NCBI RefSeq assembly: GCF_019968905.1
Contig: NZ_CP079946.1
Location: forward strand, 1,860,001-1,924,000
DNA from: Corallococcus sp. EGB
GTDB taxonomy: Bacteria > Myxococcota > Myxococcia > Myxococcales > Myxococcaceae
DNA: 64,000 nt
Reading direction: 5' to 3'
The notes beneath the pieces were generated by a model, which worked only from the letters and a program-made list of their open reading frames with translations, searched no databases and was not told the origin of the DNA. Each line of letters opens with the position of its first letter. Position 1 is the stretch's first letter. This document shows, piece by piece, positions 43,622 to 52,091 of this stretch. The translations under genes and the position numbers were made by a program.

Positions 43622-44703
43622 TGGGCCGCACGGAGGAGGTGGCCAGCCCCCTCATCGCGCTGGGGGAGCGCTGGCGGGCCTTGAAGGAATCCGAGCCGCG
43701 CATGCGCATCCGCGACGCGGCGGACAAGCTGGGCGTGAGCGAGGCGGAGTTGCTCGCCACGGGGCTCAGCGGCGAACTGGTGCGGCTGGAGCCGCGCTTC
43801 GACGTGCTGCTGCCCCGGCTGGAGTCGTTGGGCCGGGTGATGGCGCTCACGCGCAACGCGTCCGCCGTGCACGAGAAGAAGGGCGTGTACCGCAAGGTGG
43901 AGCTGAACGGCTCCCGCGCGCTGGTGTTGGACGAGGACATCGACCTGCGGCTGTTCCTGTCGCGCTGGTGCTACGTCTTCGCGCTGCGCGAGGACCTCTC
44001 CGGCCAGGTGCGCCGCAGCTTCCAGGTCTTCGACGCCGCCGGCACGGCGGTGCACAAGATCTACCTCCAGGACGACGCGAACGTCTCCGCCTTCGAGGGG
44101 CTGGTGCGCGAGCTCCAGCACGAGGACCAGGGCCATGTGCTGGACGTGGTGCCGGCGTCGCCTCCCGCCGGGCCCCGGCCGGACGCGGAGATCGACGCGC
44201 TGGGGCTCAAGGCCGGCTGGCGTGCGCTCCAGGACACGCACGAGTTCTTCGCGCTGCTCAACAGGTTCAAGGTCGCGCGCACGCAGGCGCTGCGGCTCGC
44301 GGGGACGGAGTTCGCCAGGCCCGTGACGCCGGACTCGCTGGGCTGGACGCTGGAGCGGGCCGCGGCCACGGAGCTGCCCATCATGGTGTTCGTGGGCAAC
44401 CCCGGCGCGATTCAGATCCACACCGGCCCGGTGCGCACGGTGCGGCCCATGGGCCCGTGGATGAACGTGATGGATCCGGGCTTCAACCTGCACGTCCGCG
44501 CGGACCACGTCCACTCGGCGTGGGTGGTGCGCAAGCCCACCCGCGACGGCGACGTCACCTCGCTGGAGCTGTTCGACGAGGCGGGGGAGAACATCGCGCT
44601 CCTCTTTGGCAAGCGGAAGCCGGGCGAGCTGGAGTCCCCCGCGTGGCGGTCGCTGATGGAGGAGTTGGTCCGGACTCTGCCCGCGGTGGAGGTGGCGTCA
44701 TGA
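43621..44703 (+). CDS. hmuS: Hemin-degrading/heme-handling protein
   Basis: 360 residues from ATG at 43621, which overlaps the hmuY stop by one base (GTG at 43618 is an alternative). It has two similar ChuS/HmuS halves: the first with AVHKIYLQDDANVSAFEGLV and the second with FNLHVRADHVHSAWVVRKPTRDGDVTSLELFD. The family breaks down or shuttles heme in the cytoplasm; which, cannot be told. His residues near the start of each half could coordinate heme. Within the operon it lies between surface capture and transport genes. Confidence 0.9.
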   Translation: MGRTEEVASPLIALGERWRALKESEPRMRIRDAADKLGVSEAELLATGLSGELVRLEPRFDVLLPRLESLGRVMALTRNASAVHEKKGVYRKVELNGSRALVLDEDIDLRLFLSRWCYVFALREDLSGQVRRSFQVFDAAGTAVHKIYLQDDANVSAFEGLVRELQHEDQGHVLDVVPASPPAGPRPDAEIDALGLKAGWRALQDTHEFFALLNRFKVARTQALRLAGTEFARPVTPDSLGWTLERAAATELPIMVFVGNPGAIQIHTGPVRTVRPMGPWMNVMDPGFNLHVRADHVHSAWVVRKPTRDGDVTSLELFDEAGENIALLFGKRKPGELESPAWRSLMEELVRTLPAVEVAS

Positions 44704-45557
44704 GGTGGACGGCCTCCGGGTGGGGCCTGGCCGCGGCCGTGTTCGCGCTGACGGCGCACGCGGCGCCTCCCACGCCGAAGCTCATCACCATTGGCCCGGC
44801 CATCACGCAGACGGTGTTCGCGCTGGGCGCGGGTGACCGGGTGGTGGGCGTGGACGACTCCAGCGCGACGCTGCCGGAGGCGTCGAAGGTGCGCACGGTG
44901 GGCTACCAGCGCGCGCTGTCGGCGGAAGGCGTGCTGTCACTGGGAGCGAACCTGCTCCTGGGCTCGGCGGAGGCCGGGCCTCCGGCGGTGCTGGAGCAGC
45001 TCAAGCAGGCGGGCATGACGGTGGAGACGTACTCCAACGAGCCCTCGGTGGAGCGCGCTCGCGCGCGCATCCTGGGCATCGCGGAGCGGCTGGGCACGCC
45101 GGAGCAGGGCAAGGCGCTGGTGGCGGAGCTGGACGCGGACCTGAAGAGGGCGGCGGAGCGCGCGGCCCGGGTGAAGGGCGCGAAGCCGCCGCGCATCCTG
45201 GCCATCTACGCGCGCGGCGCGGGCACGATGATGGTGGCGGGCTCGGGCACTGTGGCGGACATGCTCATCCGCCTGACGGGCGCGCTGAACGCGGCGGACG
45301 CGATGCAGGGCCACAAGCCGCTGGGCGCGGAGGCCGTGGTGGCGGCGGCGCCTGAGTACGTGCTTTTGCCCGCGAGCTCCGTGTCGTCGGTGGGCGGCGC
45401 GGAGGGCCTGGCGAAGCTGCCCGGCTTGTCGCAGGTGAAGGGCTGGAAGCTCGTCACGGTGGAGGACGTGGACTTCATGGGGCTGGGGCCCGGCCTGGGC
45501 AAGGCGGTGGCCCGCGTGCAGGACGCGGTGGCCGCGGAGAAGGGCGGCGGCAAATGA
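44700..45557 (+). CDS. hmuT: Heme ABC transporter periplasmic binding protein
   Basis: 285 residues from ATG at 44700, which overlaps the hmuS stop in ATGA. A signal peptide (GLAAAVFALTAHA) is followed by LITIGPAITQTVFALGAGDRVVGVDDSS, VGYQRALSAEGVLSLGANLLLG and APEYVLLPASSVSSVGG. These place it in the cluster A-III (FhuD/BtuF/HmuT) group. It binds heme in the periplasm and delivers it to HmuUV. The usual Tyr heme ligand is probably in the VGYQRAL block, but this is inference. Confidence 0.9.
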   Translation: MRWTASGWGLAAAVFALTAHAAPPTPKLITIGPAITQTVFALGAGDRVVGVDDSSATLPEASKVRTVGYQRALSAEGVLSLGANLLLGSAEAGPPAVLEQLKQAGMTVETYSNEPSVERARARILGIAERLGTPEQGKALVAELDADLKRAAERAARVKGAKPPRILAIYARGAGTMMVAGSGTVADMLIRLTGALNAADAMQGHKPLGAEAVVAAAPEYVLLPASSVSSVGGAEGLAKLPGLSQVKGWKLVTVEDVDFMGLGPGLGKAVARVQDAVAAEKGGGK

Positions 45558-46639
45558 GCGCGTCGGAGGCCATGCCCGTGCCGGCCTCGCGGCCGGTGTC
45601 CTCGCGGGTTCCGGGCGCGGGGCCCTGGGTGACGTTGGGACTGCTGCTGGCGGTGATGGTCCTGGCGTCGCTGGCGGTGGGCTTGATGACGGTGCCCCCG
45701 TCCGCCATCCTCGGAAGTCTCTGGGAGGCGGCCGGACTGGGCGAGGCCTCCCACCGGCTGGACGCGATGCAACGCGCGGTGCTGCTCACCATCCGCCTGC
45801 CGCGCGTGCTGATGGCGGTGATGGTGGGCGGGGTGCTGGCCACCACGGGGGCGGCGCTCCAGGCCCTCTTCCGCAACCCGCTGGTGGAGCCGGGCCTCCT
45901 GGGCACGTCCAGCGGGGCGGCGCTGGGCGCGGTGCTGGCCATCGTGCTGGACGTGGCCTTGGCCGCGCACGTGGGCCCCTTCCGGATGCTGGTGGTGCCG
46001 GGGTCGGCCTTCCTGGGCGCACTGGGGGCGACGCTGCTCGCGCTGCGGCTGGGCACGGGCGGCGGGCGCACGGACACGTCGCGCGTGTTGCTGGCGGGCG
46101 TGGCGGTGAGCGCGGGCGCGTTCGCGGGCATGGGCCTGCTCACGCACGCCGCCACGGACGCGCAGCTGCGCACCATCACCTTCTGGAGCCTGGGCAGCCT
46201 GGGCGGCGCGTCGTGGGAGGCGGTGGGCGCCGCGGCGCTGCCGCTGCTCGTGACGGTGGGGCTGCTCTTGAGCGAGGCGCGGGCGCTCAACCTGGTGCTC
46301 CTGGGCGAGCGCGAGGCGTGGCACCTGGGCGTGGACGTGGAGCGGCTCAAGCGCAAGCTCATCCTCGCCGCCGCGCTGGGCGTGGGGGCGGCGGTGGCCT
46401 TCTGCGGGATGATTGGTTTCGTGGGCCTGCTGGTGCCGGGGCTGCTGCGCATCGCGCTCGGGCCGGACCACCGGAGGCTGTTGGCCGCTTCCGCGCTGTC
46501 GGGGGCCTCGCTGCTCCTCGCGTCGGACCTGCTCGCGCGCACGCTGGCGTCTCCGTCCGAGCTGCCGGTGGGGGCGCTCACGTCGGTGCTGGGCGTGCCC
46601 GCGTTCATCGCGCTGCTCGCGCGCAAGGGGGCGGCATGA
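45554..46639 (+). CDS. hmuU: Heme ABC transporter permease (FecCD type)
   Basis: 361 residues from ATG at 45554 overlapping hmuT in ATGA. About ten helices; the hallmark RLPRVLMAVMVGGVLATTGAALQALFRNPLVEPGLLGTSSGAALG is the FecCD entrance motif, and FCGMIGFVGLLVPGLLRIALGPDHRRLL is the cytoplasmic coupling motif. A small twist is PGLLRIAL instead of the usual PHxxR. It forms the inner-membrane channel with HmuV. Confidence 0.92.
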   Translation: MSASEAMPVPASRPVSSRVPGAGPWVTLGLLLAVMVLASLAVGLMTVPPSAILGSLWEAAGLGEASHRLDAMQRAVLLTIRLPRVLMAVMVGGVLATTGAALQALFRNPLVEPGLLGTSSGAALGAVLAIVLDVALAAHVGPFRMLVVPGSAFLGALGATLLALRLGTGGGRTDTSRVLLAGVAVSAGAFAGMGLLTHAATDAQLRTITFWSLGSLGGASWEAVGAAALPLLVTVGLLLSEARALNLVLLGEREAWHLGVDVERLKRKLILAAALGVGAAVAFCGMIGFVGLLVPGLLRIALGPDHRRLLAASALSGASLLLASDLLARTLASPSELPVGALTSVLGVPAFIALLARKGAA

Positions 46640-47439
46640 GCCTGGAGGCGCGCGGCATCGAGGTCTGGCGCGGGCGGGGCCGTGTGGCCGGCCCGCTGAC
46701 GCTGGAGGTCCGGCCGGGTGAGCTTCTCGCCGTGGTGGGCCCCAACGGCGCGGGCAAGTCCTCCCTGCTGGCGGCGCTGTCGGGCGAGCTGCGCTGCAAG
46801 TCCGGCGACATCTTCCTGGAGGGCCGAGCGCTGCATCAGTGGCCCTATGTGGATCGCGCGCAGCGGCTGGGAGTCCTGCCGCAGGAGTCCTCCCTGGGCT
46901 TCGGCTTTACCGCCTTGGAGGTGGCGCTCCTGGGGCGAAGCCCGCATGCGCGCAGGGGCGGTGACGCGTCCGACCTGGACATCGCCCGAGCGGCGCTCGA
47001 CGCCACCGACACGCAGCACCTGGCCTCGCGTTCATACACCACGCTTTCTGGAGGCGAGCGGCAACGCGTGCAGCTGGCCCGTGTGCTGGCCCAGCTGTGG
47101 AAGCCGCCCGCGCGCGGCCACCGCTACCTGCTCCTGGACGAGCCGACGGCGAGCCTGGACCTGTCCCATCAACACCTGGTGCTGGAGCGCGCCCGTGCCT
47201 TCGCGCGGGACGGCGGAGCGGTGCTCGCGGTGTTGCATGACCTGAACCTGGCCGCGCGGTACGCGGACCGCATCGCGGTGCTGGAGCAGGGCCGGTGCGT
47301 GGAGACGGGCACGCCTTCTGGCGTGCTGACGCCCGGCCTCATCGCGGACACGTTCGGATTGCAGGTGGAGGTGGTGGCGCGGCCGGACCTGCCGGGGCCG
47401 CTGGTGATTCCGCTGGGTCGCGCACCCGCGCAGCCCTGA
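46636..47439 (+). CDS. hmuV: Heme ABC transporter ATPase
   Basis: 267 residues from ATG at 46636 overlapping hmuU in ATGA. Walker A is GPNGAGKSS with K41, the Q-loop Gln lies in VLPQESSLGFGF, the ABC signature is LSGGERQRVQLARVLAQL, Walker B is LLLDEPTASLD and the switch His is LHDLN. A loop PPARGHRYL precedes Walker B and is a common HmuV-type insertion. It powers HmuU and ends the operon; a short CTCCTC/GAGGAG hairpin at 47457-47472 may help stop transcription. Confidence 0.92.
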   Translation: MSLEARGIEVWRGRGRVAGPLTLEVRPGELLAVVGPNGAGKSSLLAALSGELRCKSGDIFLEGRALHQWPYVDRAQRLGVLPQESSLGFGFTALEVALLGRSPHARRGGDASDLDIARAALDATDTQHLASRSYTTLSGGERQRVQLARVLAQLWKPPARGHRYLLLDEPTASLDLSHQHLVLERARAFARDGGAVLAVLHDLNLAARYADRIAVLEQGRCVETGTPSGVLTPGLIADTFGLQVEVVARPDLPGPLVIPLGRAPAQP

Positions 47440-47574
47440 TGCTCGGTGCACGGTGTCTCCTCCCGCGAGGAGGGTGTCCACGCGCGCGAACGCCCCTCCA
47501 AGGCCACGCGTCGGACCCTCCTCGCGGGACGGTGTCCTCCCTCACATGTGGATCGCCCGCTCCCGCGTCGCACG

Positions 47575-48050
47575 CCGGGGCAGGCCAAGGCCGGCTCCGG
47601 ACGCAGGCAGCCCAGCACGAGCACGGAGCTCTCCTCGACGAACGCCTCGTCCTCTAGATAGTCCGGCCGGTCGGTGACCGCCGAGTGGCACAGCGCCTCC
47701 ACCGCGTTCACCAGGATGAAGACCACCATGTCCAGGTTCCGGGGGCGCAGGTCCGCGAAGCGGAGCGCGAGGAACGCCCGCACCAACCGGTGCAGCCGCT
47801 GCGAGTACCTATCCGACAAGCCCCGCTGCCGCATCCGGGGCCTCAGCTCGTGCAGCGCCTGGTGAAGGCGCGGGTTCTCCCGCTTCACTGCCAGCACCCG
47901 CCGGATGAGCGCGCGCATGGCCACCTGAAGCGGCTGTCCAGCCACCGGCACCAGCCCCGCCTCGAAGTCCGCGAGCCCCCTCGCGCGGTGCTGCTTCATC
48001 AGCGCCGTCACCAGCCGGGAAGTATTGGTAGAGCGAACCCTCTCTCCCCC
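47575..48050 (-). pseudogene. Decayed TetR-family regulator
   Basis: The minus strand shows REGSLYQYFP, the typical end of a TetR HTH, in one frame. The sequence then shifts frame into LVTALMKQHRARGLADFEAGLVPV, RALIRRVLAVKRENPRLHQALHEL and a C-terminal dimer domain to about LGCLRPEPALA. The usual upstream HTH helices are missing. So it lacks the first part and has a frameshift near 48010-48020, where bases for the usual SKEA segment are gone. It is convergent with the heme operon and divergent from the SDR remnant. Confidence 0.75.
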
Positions 48051-48458
48051 TCGCCTCCTGAACGGCCGAGGTTCCCTGTGACTCCACGTGGTTGGTGCTT
48101 GGCGACCAATCGGAACCCTCCGCTCCGAGGAACGTCCTGGTTTCCGCTGCAAGTCGGAACCAGAGCGAGCGGGCAGGCTCCCGTGATGGGCGTTCGAGAA
48201 TCACGATCGGCCGTTTAGGCGGTGCGGCTGGTGCTCGCGGCCTCATCGCCGCCCCTGAGCAGAACGCGGGCAGTCGCGGGGAGGAGGGCATCACACGTGG
48301 CCTGCGCCCGCTCCTGGCGGGGGCCCTGCGACGGGAAGGTGGCATGAGGCCTCCACGGGAAATGTGAGCACCACGCGAGTCGAGAACGTGCGCGGTCGCT
48401 CACATTCCAGGAACATGCAAACGACCTCGTCTTCCTCCTCCATCCCTCTCGCCCGTCG

Positions 48459-49215
48459 GTGCAAGGACTTCCCCCACGCGGGCCACGGGCGCTCGTGATG
48501 GGCGCCTCAGCCGGACTGGGCGCGGTGTTCGCCCGCGAACTGGCGGCGCGCGGCATGGCCCTCATTCTGGTGGCCAGCTCCGGGGGCCGGATGCGCGCGC
48601 TCGGCGGAGCTGACGAAGGCGCACGACATCCAGGTGGAGGTCCAAGCGCTGGACCTGGGCCGCGAGAGCGCGGGCCGCGAGCTGCCCGCGCGCTGCCGGC
48701 AGAAATGCTGCGGGTGGACCTGCTGATCAACAACGCGGCTTCGGCACGCAGAGAGCATTCATCGCGGCGCCGTTCGCGCGGCAGCGCGAGCAGGTGATGC
48801 CCAACGTCACGTCGCTGGTGGACACCAGCCACCTGTTCCTGCCGGACATCCTCGCACGCGGCGTGGGCGGCATCCTCAACGCGGCCTTATGGCCATCTAC
48901 GCGGCCAGCAAGGCGCTCGAGCAGTTCTTTACGGAAGCGCTGTCGGAGGAGACGCGCGAGCGTGGCGTGCGGGTGCTCGCGCTGTGCCCGGGCCCTGTCC
49001 AGACGGCGTTCTTCGACGTGGTGGGGACCCGGCTGGCTGCCGTCGGTCCATGGCGACGGCGGAGGCAGTGGTGCTGCGAAGCCTCAAGGCCCTGGACCAG
49101 GGCCGGGCATCGGTGGTGCCCGGGTGGCGCAACTGGCGGCAGGCCAACCCGACGCTCTTCACGCCGCGCTGGCTGAACCTGCGTGCGGCGGCCTCCCGAG
49201 CCGCGGGGCGGTACG
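48459..49215 (+). pseudogene. Decayed short-chain dehydrogenase (SDR)
   Basis: Pieces of one SDR lie in order on the plus strand but in different frames: RALVMGASAGLGAVFARELAARGM (cofactor loop), ELTKAHDIQVEVQALDLGRES, LRVDLLINNA, FGTQRAFIAAPFARQREQV, NVTSLVDTSHLFLPDILARGVGGILN, MAIYAASKALEQFFTEALSEE (catalytic Y-x-x-x-K), VRVLALCPGPVQTAFFD and ATAEAVVLRSLKALDQG. At least four frameshifts and a deletion before the YAASK motif separate them. It cannot make an active enzyme. It was probably controlled by the TetR remnant, which is divergent from it. Confidence 0.8.
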
Positions 49216-49254
49216 GGCACTGCGTCGCTCATGCAGTAGAGGTAAGGCGCTGGC

Positions 49255-49959
49255 TCATGGCGCGGGACGCCGCTTCGGGACTGGCGGCGTGGGCGAATCC
49301 AGCGCGGCGGCGATCTGCGCGTCGGTGAGCTGGAAGAAGGCCTCACCGCGCGGAGCCCACTCTCCGGTGAAGACGAAGTTGGGGCGAGTGTTCGGCGGCG
49401 GCTGGGACACCTTGCCGCCCTGGGACTGGAATGGCGGCGGACGCATGAAGCCCTCCAGCTCCGAAGGGCTGATGCCACAGAAGGCGACCACGGCCGGGTC
49501 GATCCATTGCTCGGTGTCGATGGCGCCCTCCTCCGTCGCGAACTCCAGCACGAGCCCCTCCGGTGCCTGGACGTACATCGACTTGCACAGGTTGTGGTTC
49601 ACGGGCCCCGCCACCCAATAGCCATGCGAGCGCAGCCGGTCGCGCAGCGCGAGCAACTCCACTTCGGATGGGACGCTCAGCGCCAGATGCTGCATCGCGC
49701 CCGGCGCCACGGAGCCCGCGCTGAAGCCCGGATGCGAGACGCCCATCACCGGTTCAATGCTCGCCATGTCCGGCGCCTGTACGAAGCTCAGCGAGCAGGT
49801 GTCGCCCAGCCGCAGGAAGGCGTGAACGGTGTTCTCCACGCCGTGCATCCAGTACAGCGCCTCCAACTCCATGCCGACGACCTGGGTGAAGAACGTGAGC
49901 TGCGCCTTCATGTCCCGCGTCGCGATCGCCAGGTGATGGACGCCATTGGGAAGACCCAT
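49255..49959 (-). CDS. VOC/glyoxalase-family protein
   Basis: 234 residues from ATG at 49959, with GGAGG upstream. GVHHLAIATRDMKAQLTFFTQVVGMEL and a second half beginning MQHLALSVPSEVELLALRDRL form the paired beta-alpha-beta-beta-beta modules. Metal ligands are probably H8/H9, H in MQHLAL and E in APEGLVLEFAT. The C-terminal 75 residues are Pro-rich and not part of the module. It may be a dioxygenase or glyoxalase; substrate unknown. It is divergent from the GntR gene, with palindrome cluster B between. Confidence 0.85.
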   Translation of the reverse strand: MGLPNGVHHLAIATRDMKAQLTFFTQVVGMELEALYWMHGVENTVHAFLRLGDTCSLSFVQAPDMASIEPVMGVSHPGFSAGSVAPGAMQHLALSVPSEVELLALRDRLRSHGYWVAGPVNHNLCKSMYVQAPEGLVLEFATEEGAIDTEQWIDPAVVAFCGISPSELEGFMRPPPFQSQGGKVSQPPPNTRPNFVFTGEWAPRGEAFFQLTDAQIAAALDSPTPPVPKRRPAP

Positions 49960-50189
49960 CGAGCACCTCCAAGGATTGGAATGTAGTGGGACTTCTAGCG
50001 GATTTCCGGGAGACGGAACCATCCGGCCCGCAGGTCGCCAGCTGTCCGATAGCGGATCCCGCGACACGGCAGTTCAACGTGAGGGAACACGTCGCGCGCG
50101 GAGCACCGCAGTGAACCGCGAGGGTGCGCGCAAGCGGGCGCGAACGAGGAGTCACGGACAGCCGCCGCCCGCCGGGCACGCTCTCCGAA

Positions 50190-50508
50190 AACCTGTCCGA
50201 CTGTCCGACAGGTTCATGCCGCACGAATCCAGCGCGCGTCCACGCACAGGGGAAGCGCCGACCCGCAGCCGCGGGCCAGCGTGGACAGCAAAGAGGATCC
50301 ACCGGCAGAGGCCGCCCACCGGGCGCGCTTTCCGAAAACTTGTCCGACAGTCGGACAGGTCTGCGCCGCGGCCCCGAGTTCGTGAACATGTCCGACAGTC
50401 GGACAGGCTTTCACCGCATGGGGCCGGAGGCCGCGAGCTTGTCCGACAGTCGGGCAGGTCTGCGCCGCAGCCCCGAGTTCGCGAACATGTCCGACAGTCG
50501 GACAGGAT
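50190..50508. repeat. Palindromic repeat cluster B, five copies upstream of the GntR gene
   Basis: Copies of the 25-base palindrome lie at 50190-50214, 50337-50361, 50385-50409, 50436-50460 and 50484-50508. Spacing is 147, 48, 51 and 48 bases, always a multiple of three. The 2nd/3rd and 4th/5th copies form two similar pairs 99 bases apart that also share the sequence between (CTGCGCCGC, CCCCGAGTTCG). A weaker copy may lie at 50043-50059. All copies are inside a frame that stays open into the GntR gene. Confidence 0.9.
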
Positions 50509-50575
50509 TTCGCAGACCGAGGCCCGGGGGCTCGCTGTCCCGGAAGGAGACGCGGACAGTTTGCCACCCGCGTCC

Positions 50576-52015
50576 ATGTCAGACCCCTGTGGTTGGATGG
50601 CGATGCTGGGGCGAGGAAGGGGAATGGGGATGGAGATGGGACGGGGTGGGCTCGTGGCGTATGTGGAAGCGGAGTTGGAGCGCGATATCGCCTTGGGGCG
50701 ATTACCGCGCTGCGGGCAGTTCGGCTCGGAAGCGACGCTGGCGCGTCGCCATAACGTGTGTCGGGGCACCATTCGTGAGGCGCTGCGCCGGCTGGCGGCG
50801 CGGGGCCTGGTGGTGCAGCGTCCCGGACGTAGGACGCGCGCGGTGGCGCTAGATGAGTCGCTGACGCTGGAGAACCTGGGGCTTGCGCTGCACGACGCGC
50901 GCTCACCGGAGGCTCGTCGGCTCCTGGAGGGCTACTTCAGCCTTCGGCGGCAGGTGATGGTGGAACTCCTGGTCGACTGCTGCGCGAAGGCCTCGCAGGG
51001 GGATTTGAACCAGTTGTCGCAGGTCTGCTTCGGGCTTTGGGACGCGGGGAAGTGGGAATCGGGAGAGCGGTGCGCCCAGGTGGAGTTTGAGTTGCTGCGG
51101 CTGGCGGCCCGGGTGGCGGAGCGGCCCGGACATGTGCTCCTTGTCCAGTCCCTGCAACGGGCCTTTCTGGGAGCCGCGGCTCGACTGCTGCCCTTCATGG
51201 GCGGTGATGCGCTGCGTGAGTGGGCCATTCGCGCCATGAATGCTCTGTCGGAGCGCGACGTGCGGGCGCTCCAGCAGGAGCTGCCGACGCTGATGGCGGT
51301 TTGCGATGAGCGCGTGCTCGAACAGTTCGCGCCTGTCCCCATGAAGCCGGTTTCCCTTGAACCCCACCGTGACGAGAGCGGCGCTCTTGACGGCTGTGCG
51401 TCAGCCATTCCGCAGGGCGATGTGATGGAGGCCCGCCTCTGTGGGGCGACGTGTAGCCCTGACAGAGTCGTGCCGACCTCCGAGCATGACGGTGTGCTGC
51501 GGGAACTTCCCGACAGGGAGGCGCATGGCCTTGAGCTGACGATACGGGAACTTGAGGAGCTTGCGCCCATCCCCGAGCAGGGCGGGGCACTGGATGAGTG
51601 CCTTGGCGGGGATGCACGTCACATGGGCGGCCCTACCGCGGCCGTCGCGAGGAGTGAGGGACTTGAGCCTGCCTGCTGCATCCATGGGGTGCCCCGCCTC
51701 GTGGAGCAGTACCGCGGGGCGGGGCTGTCTCCCACCTCCGCCGGGGCCGTCCCTTTCGAGTCCGCTGAAGAACTCTCCGGGGACTCGATGCCTGGAGCCT
51801 TGGGAAATCTGTCCGGCTGTCGGACTGGGCCCGGGACCTCGTGTCCGGCGGAGCGCCTCCCGTCCGTGACTCCACCCAGGGGTTCCTGGGAGTTTCCCCG
51901 CGCGGCGGTGCCCGAGGACGGAGAACCGCTTCACGACATCCAGGGGGCCCTGCGCTGGTGGACTGCTCGCCTCTGGCGATTCACCGCGCGTTGCCTGGGA
52001 CTGGCTGCTTCGTGA
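50576..52015 (+). CDS. GntR/FadR-type transcriptional regulator with long C-terminal extension
   Basis: 479 residues from ATG at 50576; ATGs at 50624, 50630 and 50636 follow a GAGGAAGGGG and may be the real start. The winged HTH (about 24-80) reads LVAYVEAELERDIALGRLP, EATLARRHNVCRGTIREALRRLAARGLVV, QRPGRRTRAV, the GntR pattern. The next 170 residues are helical (SLRRQVMVELLVDCCAKASQGDLNQLSQV) and resemble an FCD-type effector domain without clear metal His. The final 200 residues are low in known motifs; one contains a palindrome copy. Ligand unknown. The FadR-type half-sites within the upstream palindromes make it a candidate to bind them. Confidence 0.8.
   Translation: MSDPCGWMAMLGRGRGMGMEMGRGGLVAYVEAELERDIALGRLPRCGQFGSEATLARRHNVCRGTIREALRRLAARGLVVQRPGRRTRAVALDESLTLENLGLALHDARSPEARRLLEGYFSLRRQVMVELLVDCCAKASQGDLNQLSQVCFGLWDAGKWESGERCAQVEFELLRLAARVAERPGHVLLVQSLQRAFLGAAARLLPFMGGDALREWAIRAMNALSERDVRALQQELPTLMAVCDERVLEQFAPVPMKPVSLEPHRDESGALDGCASAIPQGDVMEARLCGATCSPDRVVPTSEHDGVLRELPDREAHGLELTIRELEELAPIPEQGGALDECLGGDARHMGGPTAAVARSEGLEPACCIHGVPRLVEQYRGAGLSPTSAGAVPFESAEELSGDSMPGALGNLSGCRTGPGTSCPAERLPSVTPPRGSWEFPRAAVPEDGEPLHDIQGALRWWTARLWRFTARCLGLAAS
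51806..51830. repeat. Degenerate palindrome copy inside the GntR gene
   Basis: TGTCCGGC, T, GTCGGACT (51810-51826) with AAAT/GGGC flanks matches the repeat core at most positions. It encodes LSGCRTG in the C-terminal extension, the same reading as the LSDSRTG coded by cluster B copies in one frame. Confidence 0.6.
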
Positions 52016-52091
52016 GCGGCGACAGCCCTTCGCGTCCCCGCTCGGGTGTGCGGCTTCGCGCGCCTTCCCTGGAGCGCTCCGGATGGCCTGC

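Noticed and set aside
48215-48832. Minus-strand gene over the SDR region
   Set aside because: No domain; the plus strand holds consecutive SDR motifs, so this is antisense of a remnant.
50043-50059. Sixth copy of cluster B (TGTCCGATAGCGGATCC)
   Set aside because: Several mismatches in both arms and no matching flanks; too weak to list as a repeat copy.
49946-50575. N-terminal extension of the GntR regulator through the palindrome cluster
   Set aside because: The extension is Arg-rich repeat translation without a fold and starts on a TTG with no ribosome site; kept only as an alternative in the findings.
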